A DNA stretch of 15,918 bases, from contig JANXVS010000340.1 of assembly GCA_025351555.1 (NCBI GenBank), forward strand, positions 1-15,918, in the 5' to 3' direction. The notes beneath the pieces are model-generated. The model worked only from the letters and a program-made list of their open reading frames with translations, ran no database searches and was not told where the DNA came from. Within the stretch, counting starts at the first letter, position 1, and each line of letters opens with the position of its first letter. The translations under genes were made by a program, and so were the position numbers. Shown here piece after piece: positions 8,707 through 15,918 of this stretch. This DNA comes from Pseudomonadota bacterium (GTDB lineage Bacteria > Pseudomonadota > Gammaproteobacteria > Xanthomonadales > Rhodanobacteraceae).

Positions 8707-9012
8707 ATGACCAAACCCATGACCAAAGCCGTGACCCATGAAGAAAGCCGAGAGCCGGTGAAAAAGACGCCCGCAGACCATCTGAACGATACGCTTGCCC
8801 AGCTCAAGGAGATGCGGCATTACTCCAAGACCAACGTGGAGCACCTTACCGCGATCTGGATGTTGTTCGACGGCGAACTGTCCAAGTTGAAACGGGTGGA
8901 CAAGATCGAAGATCTGATGAATCGGCAGGGGCAATTGCATGACGCCCTGGAAGTCGTGATTGCCGACCTTGAAGAGGCCTTGCAGAAATTACAGCCAGCA
9001 GCGGAGGAATAG
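8707..9012 (+). CDS. Small helical protein of unknown function
   Basis: I do not recognise this 101-residue protein. The start at 8707 is supported by AGGA 7 bases upstream. The N terminus carries a near-duplicate (MTKP then MTKA, from two 12-base copies), so a second in-frame ATG at 8719 is also possible. After a charged, flexible first 20 residues, the rest looks entirely alpha-helical and could form a coiled coil: [12 protein letters not shown], then [18 protein letters not shown], then [20 protein letters not shown]. No signal peptide, membrane segment or cysteine is present. It is transcribed divergently from ppa and is followed by a strong terminator, so it looks like a single-gene unit. 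Helical character and a good ribosome site argue that it is real. Confidence 0.68.
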   Translation: MTKPMTKAVTHEESREPVKKTPADHLNDTLAQLKEMRHYSKTNVEHLTAIWMLFDGELSKLKRVDKIEDLMNRQGQLHDALEVVIADLEEALQKLQPAAEE

Positions 9013-9099
9013 TTCGTACTTCGTTGCACGCAGTCGCCGGCGACGGGCCACTGTCGCTGCGGATCTGATTGCGGATTGACGAGCCGCTCAAAAGAAAAC

Positions 9100-9130
9100 C
9101 CGCGATGTTTTGCGCATCGCGGTTTTTTTT
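9100..9130 (+). terminator. Rho-independent terminator, probably bidirectional
   Basis: An 8-bp stem CCGCGATG (9100-9107) pairs with CATCGCGG (9115-9122) around a 7-base loop and is followed by eight T residues (9123-9130). This is a strong terminator for the small plus-strand gene ending at 9012. Read from the other side, the same stem is followed by GTTTTCTTTT, so it can also end the hppA transcript, whose stop is 25 bases away. Confidence 0.88.
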
Positions 9131-9154
9131 GCAAAAGTACAGCCGTGGCTTATC

Positions 9155-11224
9155 TCAAAGCAGCGGAATCAGCAGCAACGCCACGATATTGATGATCTTG
9201 ATCAACGGGTTCACCGCGGGACCCGCTGTATCCTTGTAAGGATCGCCCACGGTGTCGCCGGTGACGGCCGCCTTGTGCGCGTCCGAGCCCTTGCCGCCGA
9301 AGTTGCCATCCTCGATATACTTTTTCGCATTGTCCCAAGCGCCGCCGCCGGTGGTCATCGAAATGGCCACGAACAGGCCGGTGACGATGGTGCCGACGAG
9401 CACGCCGCCGAGCGCCTTCGCGCCTTCCGCACTGGAGCCGGTGATCCATTTCGCGCCGAATGCAACGACGATCGGCACCAGCACCGGCAGCAGCGACGGA
9501 ATCAACATTTCCTTGATCGCCGACTTGGTCAGCAGATCCACGGCCTTGGAATAGTCCGGCTTCGCCGTGCCTTCCATGATGCCCTTGATCTCGCGGAACT
9601 GGCGGCGCACTTCGACGACCACGGAACCCGCGGCGCGGCCGACGGCTTCCATCGCCATCGCACCGAACAGGTAGGGAATCAGGCCGCCGATGAACAGGCC
9701 GATGATGACCATGTGATCGGACAGATCGAACGGGATGAGCTGGCCGGCCAGGTTCGGCGCGGTGGAGAGGTTATGCGTGTAGTCGGCGAACAGCACGAGC
9801 GCGGCCAAACCCGCGGAGCCGATTGCATAACCCTTGGTCACGGCTTTCGTCGTGTTGCCGACGGCATCCAGCGGATCGGTGATCGCGCGGATTTCCTTCG
9901 GCAGTTCGGCCATCTCGGCAATGCCGCCGGCGTTGTCGGTGATCGGGCCGTAGGCATCGAGCGCGACGATCATGCCGGTCATCGATAGCATCGCCGTGGC
10001 GGCGATCGCGATGCCGTACAGACCGGCGTAGAAATGTGCGCCCCAGATTGCGGCGCATACCGCGAGCACCGGCAGTGCGGTCGACTTCATCGACACACCG
10101 ATGCCGGCGATGATATTGGTGGCGTGCCCGGTGGTGGATGCCTGGGCGACGTGTCGCACCGGCGCGTACTCGGTTGCGGTGTAGTACTCGGTGATCACCA
10201 CCATGGCTACGGTGAGCAGGATGCCGATCACCGCGCAAAAGTATACATTCCACACGCCGAACTTCGATCCGGCCATCAACGCCTGGGTGACGGGCACGAA
10301 CGCGATCAGCGAGATCACGGCGGAAACGCCGACGCCCATGTACAGCGCGTTCATGATCTTGCCACCGGGGCGGGCCTTGACGAAGAACATGCCAACAATC
10401 GAGGCGATGATGGAGACTGCACCGAGCACCAGCGGATACAGCACGCCGTTCTTGCCGACATCGCTGCCGAGCACGTCGGCGAGCAGCATGGTGGCGATCA
10501 GGGTGACGGCGTAGGTCTCGAATAGGTCCGCGGCCATGCCGGCGCAGTCGCCGACGTTGTCACCGACGTTGTCCGCGATCACGGCCGGATTGCGCGGGTC
10601 ATCCTCGGGGATGCCGGCTTCGACCTTGCCGACCAGATCCGCGCCGACGTCGGCACCCTTGGTGAAGATGCCGCCGCCCAGACGCGCGAAGATCGAGATC
10701 AGCGAAGAACCAAACGCCAGGCCGATCATCGCGTGCAGCGCGTCATCCTGCGAATAGTGCAGGCCTTGCGTGAGGATGACGAAGTAACCCGTGACGCCGA
10801 GCAGGGCCAGGCCGACGACCAGCATGCCGGTGATTGAGCCGCCGCGGAATGCGACCTGCAGCGCCGCGTTCATTCCATCGCGCGCCGCTTCGGCCGTGCG
10901 CACATTGGCGCGCACCGAGATGTTCATGCCGATAAAGCCGGTGAGGCCGGAAAGCACCGCACCAATACCGAAGCCGATCGCTGCCGGCCAGCCGAGCTTG
11001 GTGAAGCCGATGACAAGGAACAGCACGAAGCCGACAAAGGCGATGGTGCGGTATTGGCGATTGAGGTACGCGCTCGCGCCTTGCTGGATCGCCAGGGCGA
11101 TTTCCTGCATGCGCGCGTTACCGGCCGGCTTGGCCAGAACCCAACTGCGCGCCCAGATACCGTACAAGATCGCGAGTAGGGCGCAGCCCAACGCGATCCA
11201 AAGACCATATTGCTCGAACAACAT
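9155..11224 (-). CDS. hppA: K+-independent proton-translocating membrane pyrophosphatase
   Basis: This 689-residue inner-membrane pump, with about 16 helices, couples PPi hydrolysis to proton export. The substrate and Mg-binding region is visible at about residues 190-227 ([19 protein letters not shown], then [15 protein letters not shown]). GNTTKA (456-461) has lysine at 460, the position that separates K+-independent enzymes (Lys) from K+-dependent ones (Ala). This points to a K+-independent enzyme, which in this family means a proton pump. The C terminus ends in the family-typical [10 protein letters not shown]. The start ATG at 11224 has GAGGGA 7 bases upstream. pfp lies 112 bases upstream on the same strand, an arrangement known from other bacteria in which PPi-dependent glycolysis and HppA are linked. 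The gap may carry its own promoter. Confidence 0.97.
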   Translation of the reverse strand: MLFEQYGLWIALGCALLAILYGIWARSWVLAKPAGNARMQEIALAIQQGASAYLNRQYRTIAFVGFVLFLVIGFTKLGWPAAIGFGIGAVLSGLTGFIGMNISVRANVRTAEAARDGMNAALQVAFRGGSITGMLVVGLALLGVTGYFVILTQGLHYSQDDALHAMIGLAFGSSLISIFARLGGGIFTKGADVGADLVGKVEAGIPEDDPRNPAVIADNVGDNVGDCAGMAADLFETYAVTLIATMLLADVLGSDVGKNGVLYPLVLGAVSIIASIVGMFFVKARPGGKIMNALYMGVGVSAVISLIAFVPVTQALMAGSKFGVWNVYFCAVIGILLTVAMVVITEYYTATEYAPVRHVAQASTTGHATNIIAGIGVSMKSTALPVLAVCAAIWGAHFYAGLYGIAIAATAMLSMTGMIVALDAYGPITDNAGGIAEMAELPKEIRAITDPLDAVGNTTKAVTKGYAIGSAGLAALVLFADYTHNLSTAPNLAGQLIPFDLSDHMVIIGLFIGGLIPYLFGAMAMEAVGRAAGSVVVEVRRQFREIKGIMEGTAKPDYSKAVDLLTKSAIKEMLIPSLLPVLVPIVVAFGAKWITGSSAEGAKALGGVLVGTIVTGLFVAISMTTGGGAWDNAKKYIEDGNFGGKGSDAHKAAVTGDTVGDPYKDTAGPAVNPLIKIINIVALLLIPLL

Positions 11225-11291
11225 TGATTTCTCCCTCGTGTTTCAGGCTTAAGCGGGGCAAAAAGAGTGGGTACAGCGAAATAACCGGCGA

Positions 11292-11321
11292 AGTATAGCG
11301 GCAGCAAGCCGTAACGCCACT
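11292..11321 (-). promoter_or_regulatory. Candidate internal promoter for hppA
   Basis: In the 112-base gap between pfp and hppA, the minus strand has a good -10 sequence TATACT (11297 to 11292). A weak -35-like AGTGGC (11321 to 11316) lies 18 bases further upstream. It would give a leader of about 60 bases before hppA. No clear terminator is seen in the gap, so hppA may be read both from pfp and from this site. Confidence 0.3.
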
Positions 11322-11336
11322 TGTGCAGTGCAGCAA

Positions 11337-12611
11337 TCAACCGGATTTCTTGTCCGCGATCGAATACACCGGCAGTTTCTTCTTCACCAGCGCCAGTTTC
11401 AGCGTTGCGTATTTCGGCAGTCCAGTCATGGCATCGTATGGCGGCGTATCTTCGCCGCGGATCAGCGGCTGCAAGTACGCCCGCGCAGCGGCGGTGATGC
11501 CGAAGCCGTCGCGGCTGATGTAGTTCTTCGGCAGTTTCTTTTCGATATTCGCGATCTTCGTCAGTGGCGCCGCCTCGATTTTCCATTTGAACGGATTGTT
11601 CGATATGCGCTTGATCACCGGCATCACCGCATTCTTGCCGGCCAGCGCATATTCAACCGCCGCCTTGCCGACGGCGTAGGCCTGTTGTGCATCGACCTTG
11701 CTGGCCAGGTGTCGCGCCGAGCGTTGCAGATAGTCCGGTACCGCCCAATGGTATTTGTATCCAAGTTTACTTTTTACCAGTTGCGCAATCAGCGGGCCGA
11801 CGCCGCCGAGCTGGGTGTGGCCGAACGCATCGGTAGTGCCGGCTTCGGCAAGGAATTTTCCGTCGGCGTTCTTCAATCCCTCGGAAACGACAACCGTGCA
11901 ATAGCCGACGCGCTCGACCGTCGCCTTCACCCGGGCGAGGAAGGCGGCCTCATTGAACGCCACTTCCGGAAACAGGATGATGTGCGGCGGATCGTCCGCG
12001 CGCTTCCCCGCCAGGCCCGCGGCGGCGGCAATCCAGCCGGCGTGGCGGCCCATCACTTCCATCACGAACACCTTGGTCGAGGATTCGCACATCGAGGCGA
12101 CATCAAGGCTGGCTTCCAGCACCGACACAGCCGTGTACTTGGCGACCGAGCCGAAGCCGGGGCACGTGTCGGTCACCGGCAGATCGTTATCGACGGTCTT
12201 GGGTACGCCGATCACATGCAATGGAAACCCCAGCGCCTGCGCAATCTGCGCAATCTTCAGCGAGGTATCGGCCGAGTCGTTGCCGCCGTTGTATAAAAAG
12301 TAGCGGATGTCGTGGGCACGCAGGACGTCAATCAGGCGCTCGTAGCGTGCGCGGTCGGCATCCAGGGATTTGAGCTTGAACCGGCACGAACCAAATGCGC
12401 CGCCGGGCGTGTGGCGCAGGGCCGCAATCGTCGCGCGATCCTCTTTCGCCAGGTCGATCAGTTCCTCGCGCAGCGCGCCGAGGATGCCGTTGCGCGCTGC
12501 GTATGCCTTGATCCGTTGCCGGCGGCAGGTTTCGATCACGGCGCAGGCAGTAGCATTGATGACGGCGGTAACGCCGCCGGACTGGGCGTAGAGGAGATTG
12601 CCTTTGCTCAT
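11337..12611 (-). CDS. pfp: Pyrophosphate-dependent 6-phosphofructokinase
   Basis: This 424-residue cytosolic enzyme reversibly phosphorylates fructose 6-phosphate with PPi instead of ATP, and so serves glycolysis and gluconeogenesis. PPi specificity is read from two sites. GGND (109-112) puts Asp112 where ATP enzymes have the glycine after GGD, and PKTVDND (137-143) puts Lys138 where ATP enzymes have glycine. D141 is the expected catalytic base, and MGRHAGW (187-193) is the sugar-phosphate site. Asn111 replaces the usual Asp of GGD; as I recall, the xanthomonad homologues share this. The start at 12611 has a modest GTGGAA site about 6 bases upstream. The pfp-hppA order links PPi-using glycolysis with a pump that can consume or perhaps regenerate PPi. 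adk diverges from it 141 bases away. Confidence 0.95.
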   Translation of the reverse strand: MSKGNLLYAQSGGVTAVINATACAVIETCRRQRIKAYAARNGILGALREELIDLAKEDRATIAALRHTPGGAFGSCRFKLKSLDADRARYERLIDVLRAHDIRYFLYNGGNDSADTSLKIAQIAQALGFPLHVIGVPKTVDNDLPVTDTCPGFGSVAKYTAVSVLEASLDVASMCESSTKVFVMEVMGRHAGWIAAAAGLAGKRADDPPHIILFPEVAFNEAAFLARVKATVERVGYCTVVVSEGLKNADGKFLAEAGTTDAFGHTQLGGVGPLIAQLVKSKLGYKYHWAVPDYLQRSARHLASKVDAQQAYAVGKAAVEYALAGKNAVMPVIKRISNNPFKWKIEAAPLTKIANIEKKLPKNYISRDGFGITAAARAYLQPLIRGEDTPPYDAMTGLPKYATLKLALVKKKLPVYSIADKKSG

Positions 12612-12628
12612 GCCGATTCCACCATTGT

Positions 12629-12698
12629 TTGACTATGTGCGCCGCTGCCGTTAGCTTAGCTCAAGCCTTGCCGGGGAAGTCCATCTGCAGGCACCTGC
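12629..12698 (+). promoter_or_regulatory. Candidate adk promoter and inverted repeat between pfp and adk
   Basis: The 141-base gap between the divergent genes holds TTGACT (12629-12634) and, 17 bases later, TAGCTT (12652-12657). This is a fair -35 with a poor -10, directed toward adk. Downstream lies the inverted repeat GCAGG-CA-CCTGC (12687-12698), which could be a leader-region operator. Assignment is by pattern only. Confidence 0.3.
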
Positions 12699-12752
12699 CG
12701 GCCAGACGACGCATCGTCGCCGGTCCCATGCAATCAGGAAAGAACTGGAAAT

Positions 12753-13325
12753 ATGCGCATCGTTTTCTTCGGCCCGAACGGTTCGGGCAAAGGCACCCAG
12801 GCGACCCTGCTCAAGTCCGAGCTGAAGGTGCCGCATATTTCCACCGGCGACCTGCTGCGCGCTGCCGTGAAAGCGGGGACGCCGTTGGGTCTGCGCGCCA
12901 AGGCGGTGATGGATACGGGCAAGCTGGTTTCCGATGACATTGTGCTGAGCATGCTCGAGGAGCGCTTGGCTGAGGCCGATGTGGCCGGCGGCTTCATCCT
13001 CGACGGCTATCCGCGCAATCTGGTGCAGTGTGAAGCGCTGGAAGGCTTGCTTGCGCGCCTGCGTCAGCCGCTGGATATCGCGATCAAGCTCGACGTGCCC
13101 GACGCGGCGATCCTGGCGCGCTGCGAACTGCGTTTCGCCGCCGAACACCGGCCCGACGATGATCCGGCGATCGTGCGCAAGCGCTTGGATGTCTATCGCG
13201 AGCAGACTGCGCCAGTGGCCGAGCATTTTGCCGACATGGAAAAGCTCGCCACGGTCGATGGCGTCGGCAACGTCGACGCCGTGTTCGCACGCATCCTGGC
13301 GGTGCTGCCGCGCGTACCTGCCTGA
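12753..13325 (+). CDS. adk: Adenylate kinase, short-LID form
   Basis: This 190-residue cytosolic enzyme interconverts ATP + AMP and 2 ADP. The P-loop is GPNGSGKGT (7-15); the common form is GAPGSGKGT. HISTGDLLR (28-36) and DGYPRN (84-89) are intact AMP and core motifs. The LID is short, with no zinc-finger insertion, as in Xanthomonas and some other bacteria. LID arginines R123 and R127 and the HRPDDD segment (132-137) correspond to the usual GR.DD region but are slightly divergent. The ATG at 12753 gives the normal N terminus; GGAA lies only a few bases upstream and AGGAAAG about 12 bases upstream. It diverges from pfp, and the gene pair links adenylate and PPi energetics. Confidence 0.96.
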   Translation: MRIVFFGPNGSGKGTQATLLKSELKVPHISTGDLLRAAVKAGTPLGLRAKAVMDTGKLVSDDIVLSMLEERLAEADVAGGFILDGYPRNLVQCEALEGLLARLRQPLDIAIKLDVPDAAILARCELRFAAEHRPDDDPAIVRKRLDVYREQTAPVAEHFADMEKLATVDGVGNVDAVFARILAVLPRVPA

Positions 13326-13404
13326 TTTCAAATTTTTCCACTTTGTGGCATCCGCGTTACGTCGTTGCGTCCGCGACGCGCACGCTGCGTTTTTCGAGAA
13401 TCCA

Positions 13405-13938
13405 ATGGGACCATTGCTGACCCTGCTGTGGGATATCTGCCGGTTGCGGCGCGGCCCGCAGGACTTGCCATATTCGCCGCGGCTGCTGGTGATCGTCTGC
13501 GCCTTCGGTCTGGGCTTGCAGCTGGTGATCGCGCGCGTGCTGGGCGTGGAGCAGGATACGCTCGGTGCGGGCGTGCTCTCGCTCGCGTTCAATCTCGGCG
13601 CGCTGTTTTTGCTGTTGAACTTGCGCGGGGTGAAAAACCGTTTTATCCAGTCGGCGCTGGCCCTGCTGTGCTGCGCGCTGCTGTTTACTCTGCTCAGTCT
13701 GCCGATCGCCTTGCTTGCCGGCGATCACCCGGTGACTCCTGAACAGATGAGTCCGCTGCAGCTGCTGCTGGGCCTGGTGTCGCTGCCCTTGCTGATCTGG
13801 AAACTGATGGTCGATGCGCACATCCTGCGCCACAGCCTGGACGTGCCCTTCCTCGCCGGCATGGGCATTGCCGTGCTGTGGCTGATTGCGGAGCTCGCAT
13901 TAGGTGCCGCTGCGGGTGGTGCCACGGGAGGGGCATGA
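13405..13938 (+). CDS. Polytopic membrane protein of unknown function, coupled to mpl
   Basis: This 177-residue hydrophobic protein has about five predicted membrane segments (roughly residues 26-45, 53-72, 80-104, 117-134 and 148-167) and a Gly/Ala-rich tail. It resembles the Yip1-like small membrane proteins in overall layout, but I cannot place it in a family with confidence. The ATG at 13405 is preceded only by a weak GAGAA. The frame is open further upstream, but that part overlaps adk in another frame. The stop TGA overlaps the mpl start as ATGA (13935-13938), so translation of the two is probably coupled. The position between adk and mpl suggests an envelope or wall-precursor role, by context only. 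Confidence 0.72.
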   Translation: MGPLLTLLWDICRLRRGPQDLPYSPRLLVIVCAFGLGLQLVIARVLGVEQDTLGAGVLSLAFNLGALFLLLNLRGVKNRFIQSALALLCCALLFTLLSLPIALLAGDHPVTPEQMSPLQLLLGLVSLPLLIWKLMVDAHILRHSLDVPFLAGMGIAVLWLIAELALGAAAGGATGGA

Positions 13939-15296
13939 AACTTCATATCCTCGGCATTTGCGGAACCTTCATGGGTGGCGTCGCCGCGTTGGCGCGCGAG
14001 CTGGGCCACAGCGTGGAAGGTTCGGATGCGAATATCTATCCGCCGATGAGCGATCAGCTCGGCGCGCTCGGCATCACGCTCAAATCCGGCTACCGCGCGG
14101 AACATCTTGACCCTGCACCTGATCTTGTCGTCGTCGGCAATGCGCTGTCGCGCGGCAATCCGGCGATCGAGCACATGCTCGATACGCGTCTGGCGTACGC
14201 GTCGGGTCCGCAATGGATTGGCGAGAACGTGCTTGCATCACGCTGCGTGTTCGCCATTGCCGGCACGCACGGCAAGACCACGACGACATCGATGCTGGCC
14301 TGGATTCTTGAAGCTTGTGGTCGCGAGCCGGGCTTCCTTGTCGGCGGCGTGCCGGAAAATTTCGGCGTGTCGGCGAAGCTGGGCACGGGCAAGGATTTCG
14401 TGATCGAGGCCGACGAATACGACACCGCGTTTTTCGACAAGCGTTCCAAGTTCGTGCACTACCGTCCACAAATTTGTATTTTGAACAATCTGGAATTTGA
14501 CCACGCCGATATTTTTCCGGATGTCGCCGCAATCCAGCGCCAGTTCCATCACCTGGTTCGTATCGTGCCGGGCAATGGCCGTCTGATTGTCAACGCGGAA
14601 GATCCGCGCCTCGCTGAGGTGCTGGCAATGGGTGCGTGGACACCGGTGACCACGTTCGGCTTCGATCGTGGCGACTGGCGCGCGTGCCTGATTGCCGCTG
14701 ACGGGTCAGCTTTCGCAGTGACGCACGGTGGCCGCGAACTCGGTGAAGTACGCTGGAACCTGCTTGGCCGTCACAACGCGATGAATGCGTTGGCCGCACT
14801 GGCCGCAGCCGAGGCCGGTGGCATCGACGCAGCGCAAGCGATTGCCGCGCTCGCGAATTTCCGCAACGCCAAGCGTCGGCTCGAATTGATTGGCGAACAC
14901 GCCGGCATCCGTGTCTACGACGACTTCGCGCATCATCCGACCGCGATCGCGACCACACTCGCCGGCCTGCGCGCCCGCGTCGGCAAGGCGCGCATCCTCG
15001 TCGGCATGGAGCCGCGCTCCAATTCCATGCGTCTAGGCGCGCATGCCGATGAGCTCGCACCGTCATTGAGCGATGCCGATGGTGTGGTCTTCCTGCACAA
15101 ACCCGAGTTGGCGTGGGATGCCGAACGCGTCACTGGCGCACTCGCCGGCCGCGGCCATACTGCCGCGGATGTCGACGGCCTGATCGCCACGCTGCTCGGC
15201 ATGGCGCGCCGTGGCGACCATGTCGTGTTCATGTCCAACGGTGGCTTCGAGAATGCGCCGCGGCGGTTCCACGCGGCGCTGAAAATATCTGGTTGA
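13935..15296 (+). CDS. mpl: UDP-MurNAc:L-alanyl-gamma-D-glutamyl-meso-DAP ligase (murein recycling)
   Basis: Mpl attaches recycled L-Ala-gamma-D-Glu-meso-DAP tripeptide to UDP-N-acetylmuramate in the cytosol, bypassing MurC, MurD and MurE. The 453-residue protein has the Mur ligase three-domain layout. The N-terminal nucleotide-sugar fold starts MKLHILGICGTFMGG, the ATP loop AGTHGKTTT is at 109-117, EADEYDTAFFDKRSKF follows at 158-173, and the C-terminal domain carries DDFAHHPTAI (329-338). The GICGTFMGG start and EYDTAFFDKRSKF fit Mpl rather than MurC. The start ATG at 13935 overlaps the previous stop (ATGA) and has a strong GGGAGGGG site inside the upstream gene. It is followed 42 bases later by a LON-domain protein gene in the same frame. 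Confidence 0.95.
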   Translation: MKLHILGICGTFMGGVAALARELGHSVEGSDANIYPPMSDQLGALGITLKSGYRAEHLDPAPDLVVVGNALSRGNPAIEHMLDTRLAYASGPQWIGENVLASRCVFAIAGTHGKTTTTSMLAWILEACGREPGFLVGGVPENFGVSAKLGTGKDFVIEADEYDTAFFDKRSKFVHYRPQICILNNLEFDHADIFPDVAAIQRQFHHLVRIVPGNGRLIVNAEDPRLAEVLAMGAWTPVTTFGFDRGDWRACLIAADGSAFAVTHGGRELGEVRWNLLGRHNAMNALAALAAAEAGGIDAAQAIAALANFRNAKRRLELIGEHAGIRVYDDFAHHPTAIATTLAGLRARVGKARILVGMEPRSNSMRLGAHADELAPSLSDADGVVFLHKPELAWDAERVTGALAGRGHTAADVDGLIATLLGMARRGDHVVFMSNGGFENAPRRFHAALKISG

Positions 15297-15338
15297 CGGC
15301 TACTTTGCGCCGGAGCGGGGCCGCACTACACTTCCCAT

Positions 15339-15918
15339 GTGGCGCTGACCGATATCCCGCTGTTTCCGCTCAACACCGTCCTTTTTCCCGGCGGCCCCTT
15401 GAGCCTGCGTATCTTCGAACGCCGTTACCTGGATATGGTGCGCGATTGCGCGCGCAACGGTAGCGGTTTTGGCGTATGCCTGATCCTGCACGGTAATGAA
15501 ACTGGCGGTGCCGCGGTACCGGCCGCCGTGGGCACGCTGGCGCGCATTGTGGATTTCTGTACATTGCCCGATGGCCTGCTCGGCATCAGTGCCGAGGGGG
15601 GCGAACGCTTCCATGTCGACCGCTCGCGCGTGCGCGATAACGGTCTGGCGCACGGCATTGTGCGCTTCTGGCCGGACGAGCCGGCACTCGCGTTGCCGCC
15701 GGAATTCGGCCTGCTGGCAACGATCCTGGAACGCCTGCTGGAGCAACCCGGCAGCGCATTCGCCAAGGCCGAGCGGCATTGCTTGGACGATGCGAGCTGG
15801 GTTGGTTTTCGTCTCGCTGAAACCTTGCCGCTGGAGAACCGCGAACGCCAACATTTGTTGCAGATGACCGATCCGATCGAACGGCTGGAGCAGCTGATGC
15901 ACTATCTGCCACGCTTTC
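15339..15918 (+). CDS. LON peptidase substrate-binding-domain protein (3' end cut by window)
   Basis: The 193 visible residues begin with the LON N-terminal domain hallmark (IPLFPLNTVLFPGG, then LSLRIFERRYLDM) seen in stand-alone bacterial LON-substrate-binding-domain proteins. Such proteins are usually about 190-220 residues and lack the ATPase and protease parts. Their function is unsettled; a role in recognising or presenting protein substrates is inferred from the domain. The GTG at 15339 is the only start in this frame after the mpl stop at 15296. No Shine-Dalgarno sequence is close to it (GGAGCGGGG is about 18 bases upstream), so translation may be weak or depend on mpl. The gene runs off the end of the window near its expected C terminus. 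Confidence 0.85.
   Translation, partial: MALTDIPLFPLNTVLFPGGPLSLRIFERRYLDMVRDCARNGSGFGVCLILHGNETGGAAVPAAVGTLARIVDFCTLPDGLLGISAEGGERFHVDRSRVRDNGLAHGIVRFWPDEPALALPPEFGLLATILERLLEQPGSAFAKAERHCLDDASWVGFRLAETLPLENRERQHLLQMTDPIERLEQLMHYLPRF

Noticed and set aside
7368..8807. 479-residue minus-strand open frame spanning ppa
   Set aside because: It overlaps ppa in another frame and is antisense to the propeller gene. Its composition is shadow-like and no domain is recognisable.
9110..12296. Plus-strand open frames opposite hppA and pfp
   Set aside because: They are long because GC-rich antisense frames rarely contain stops. They show no motif, and the minus-strand proteins are unambiguous.
12651..13592. 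313-residue minus-strand open frame opposite adk
   Set aside because: It is antisense to a clear adenylate kinase and shows no family resemblance.

Overview
This 15.9-kb window is ordinary, gene-dense, GC-rich chromosomal DNA. It most resembles a gammaproteobacterium of the Xanthomonadales/Lysobacterales, perhaps Rhodanobacteraceae. The pointers are a short-LID adenylate kinase, a Xanthomonas-type PPi-dependent phosphofructokinase, a K+-independent proton-pumping pyrophosphatase and an adk/mpl neighbourhood; the taxonomic call is inference from recalled family resemblance. I see no tRNA, rRNA, CRISPR array, insertion sequence, phage gene or known defence module. No gene-free stretch exceeds 300 bases; the longest gaps are about 140-150 bases.

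Left part (1-4000): the 3' two-thirds of thiC (thiamine pyrimidine synthesis) runs, after 10 bases, into an unusual fused protein with an N-terminal aspartyl/asparaginyl beta-hydroxylase (2-oxoglutarate oxygenase) domain and a C-terminal PAPS-type sulfotransferase domain. It converges on a second, stand-alone hydroxylase of the same family. The two stop codons share one CTAG palindrome.

Middle part (3984-9012): a DUF2333 inner-membrane protein and an ArnT/PMT-type membrane glycosyltransferase are separated by one base and probably co-transcribed. A secreted selenium-binding-protein/methanethiol-oxidase-like beta-propeller follows. Then come the soluble inorganic pyrophosphatase ppa (minus strand) and a divergent 101-residue helical protein of unknown function.

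Right part (9100-15918): a bidirectional terminator separates the small gene from a minus-strand pair, pfp then hppA (PPi-dependent phosphofructokinase, proton-pumping PPase). Divergent from these, adk, a polytopic membrane protein, mpl (murein peptide recycling ligase) and a LON-substrate-binding-domain protein (cut by the window end) run on the plus strand. ppa, hppA, pfp and adk together form a pyrophosphate/adenylate energy locus. PPi can be hydrolysed outright, used to pump protons, or used as glycolytic phosphoryl donor, all from one 5.3-kb neighbourhood.

The most unusual item is the hydroxylase-sulfotransferase fusion with its convergent hydroxylase partner. A fused enzyme could install a hydroxyl group and then sulfate it, but the substrate cannot be read from the sequence.
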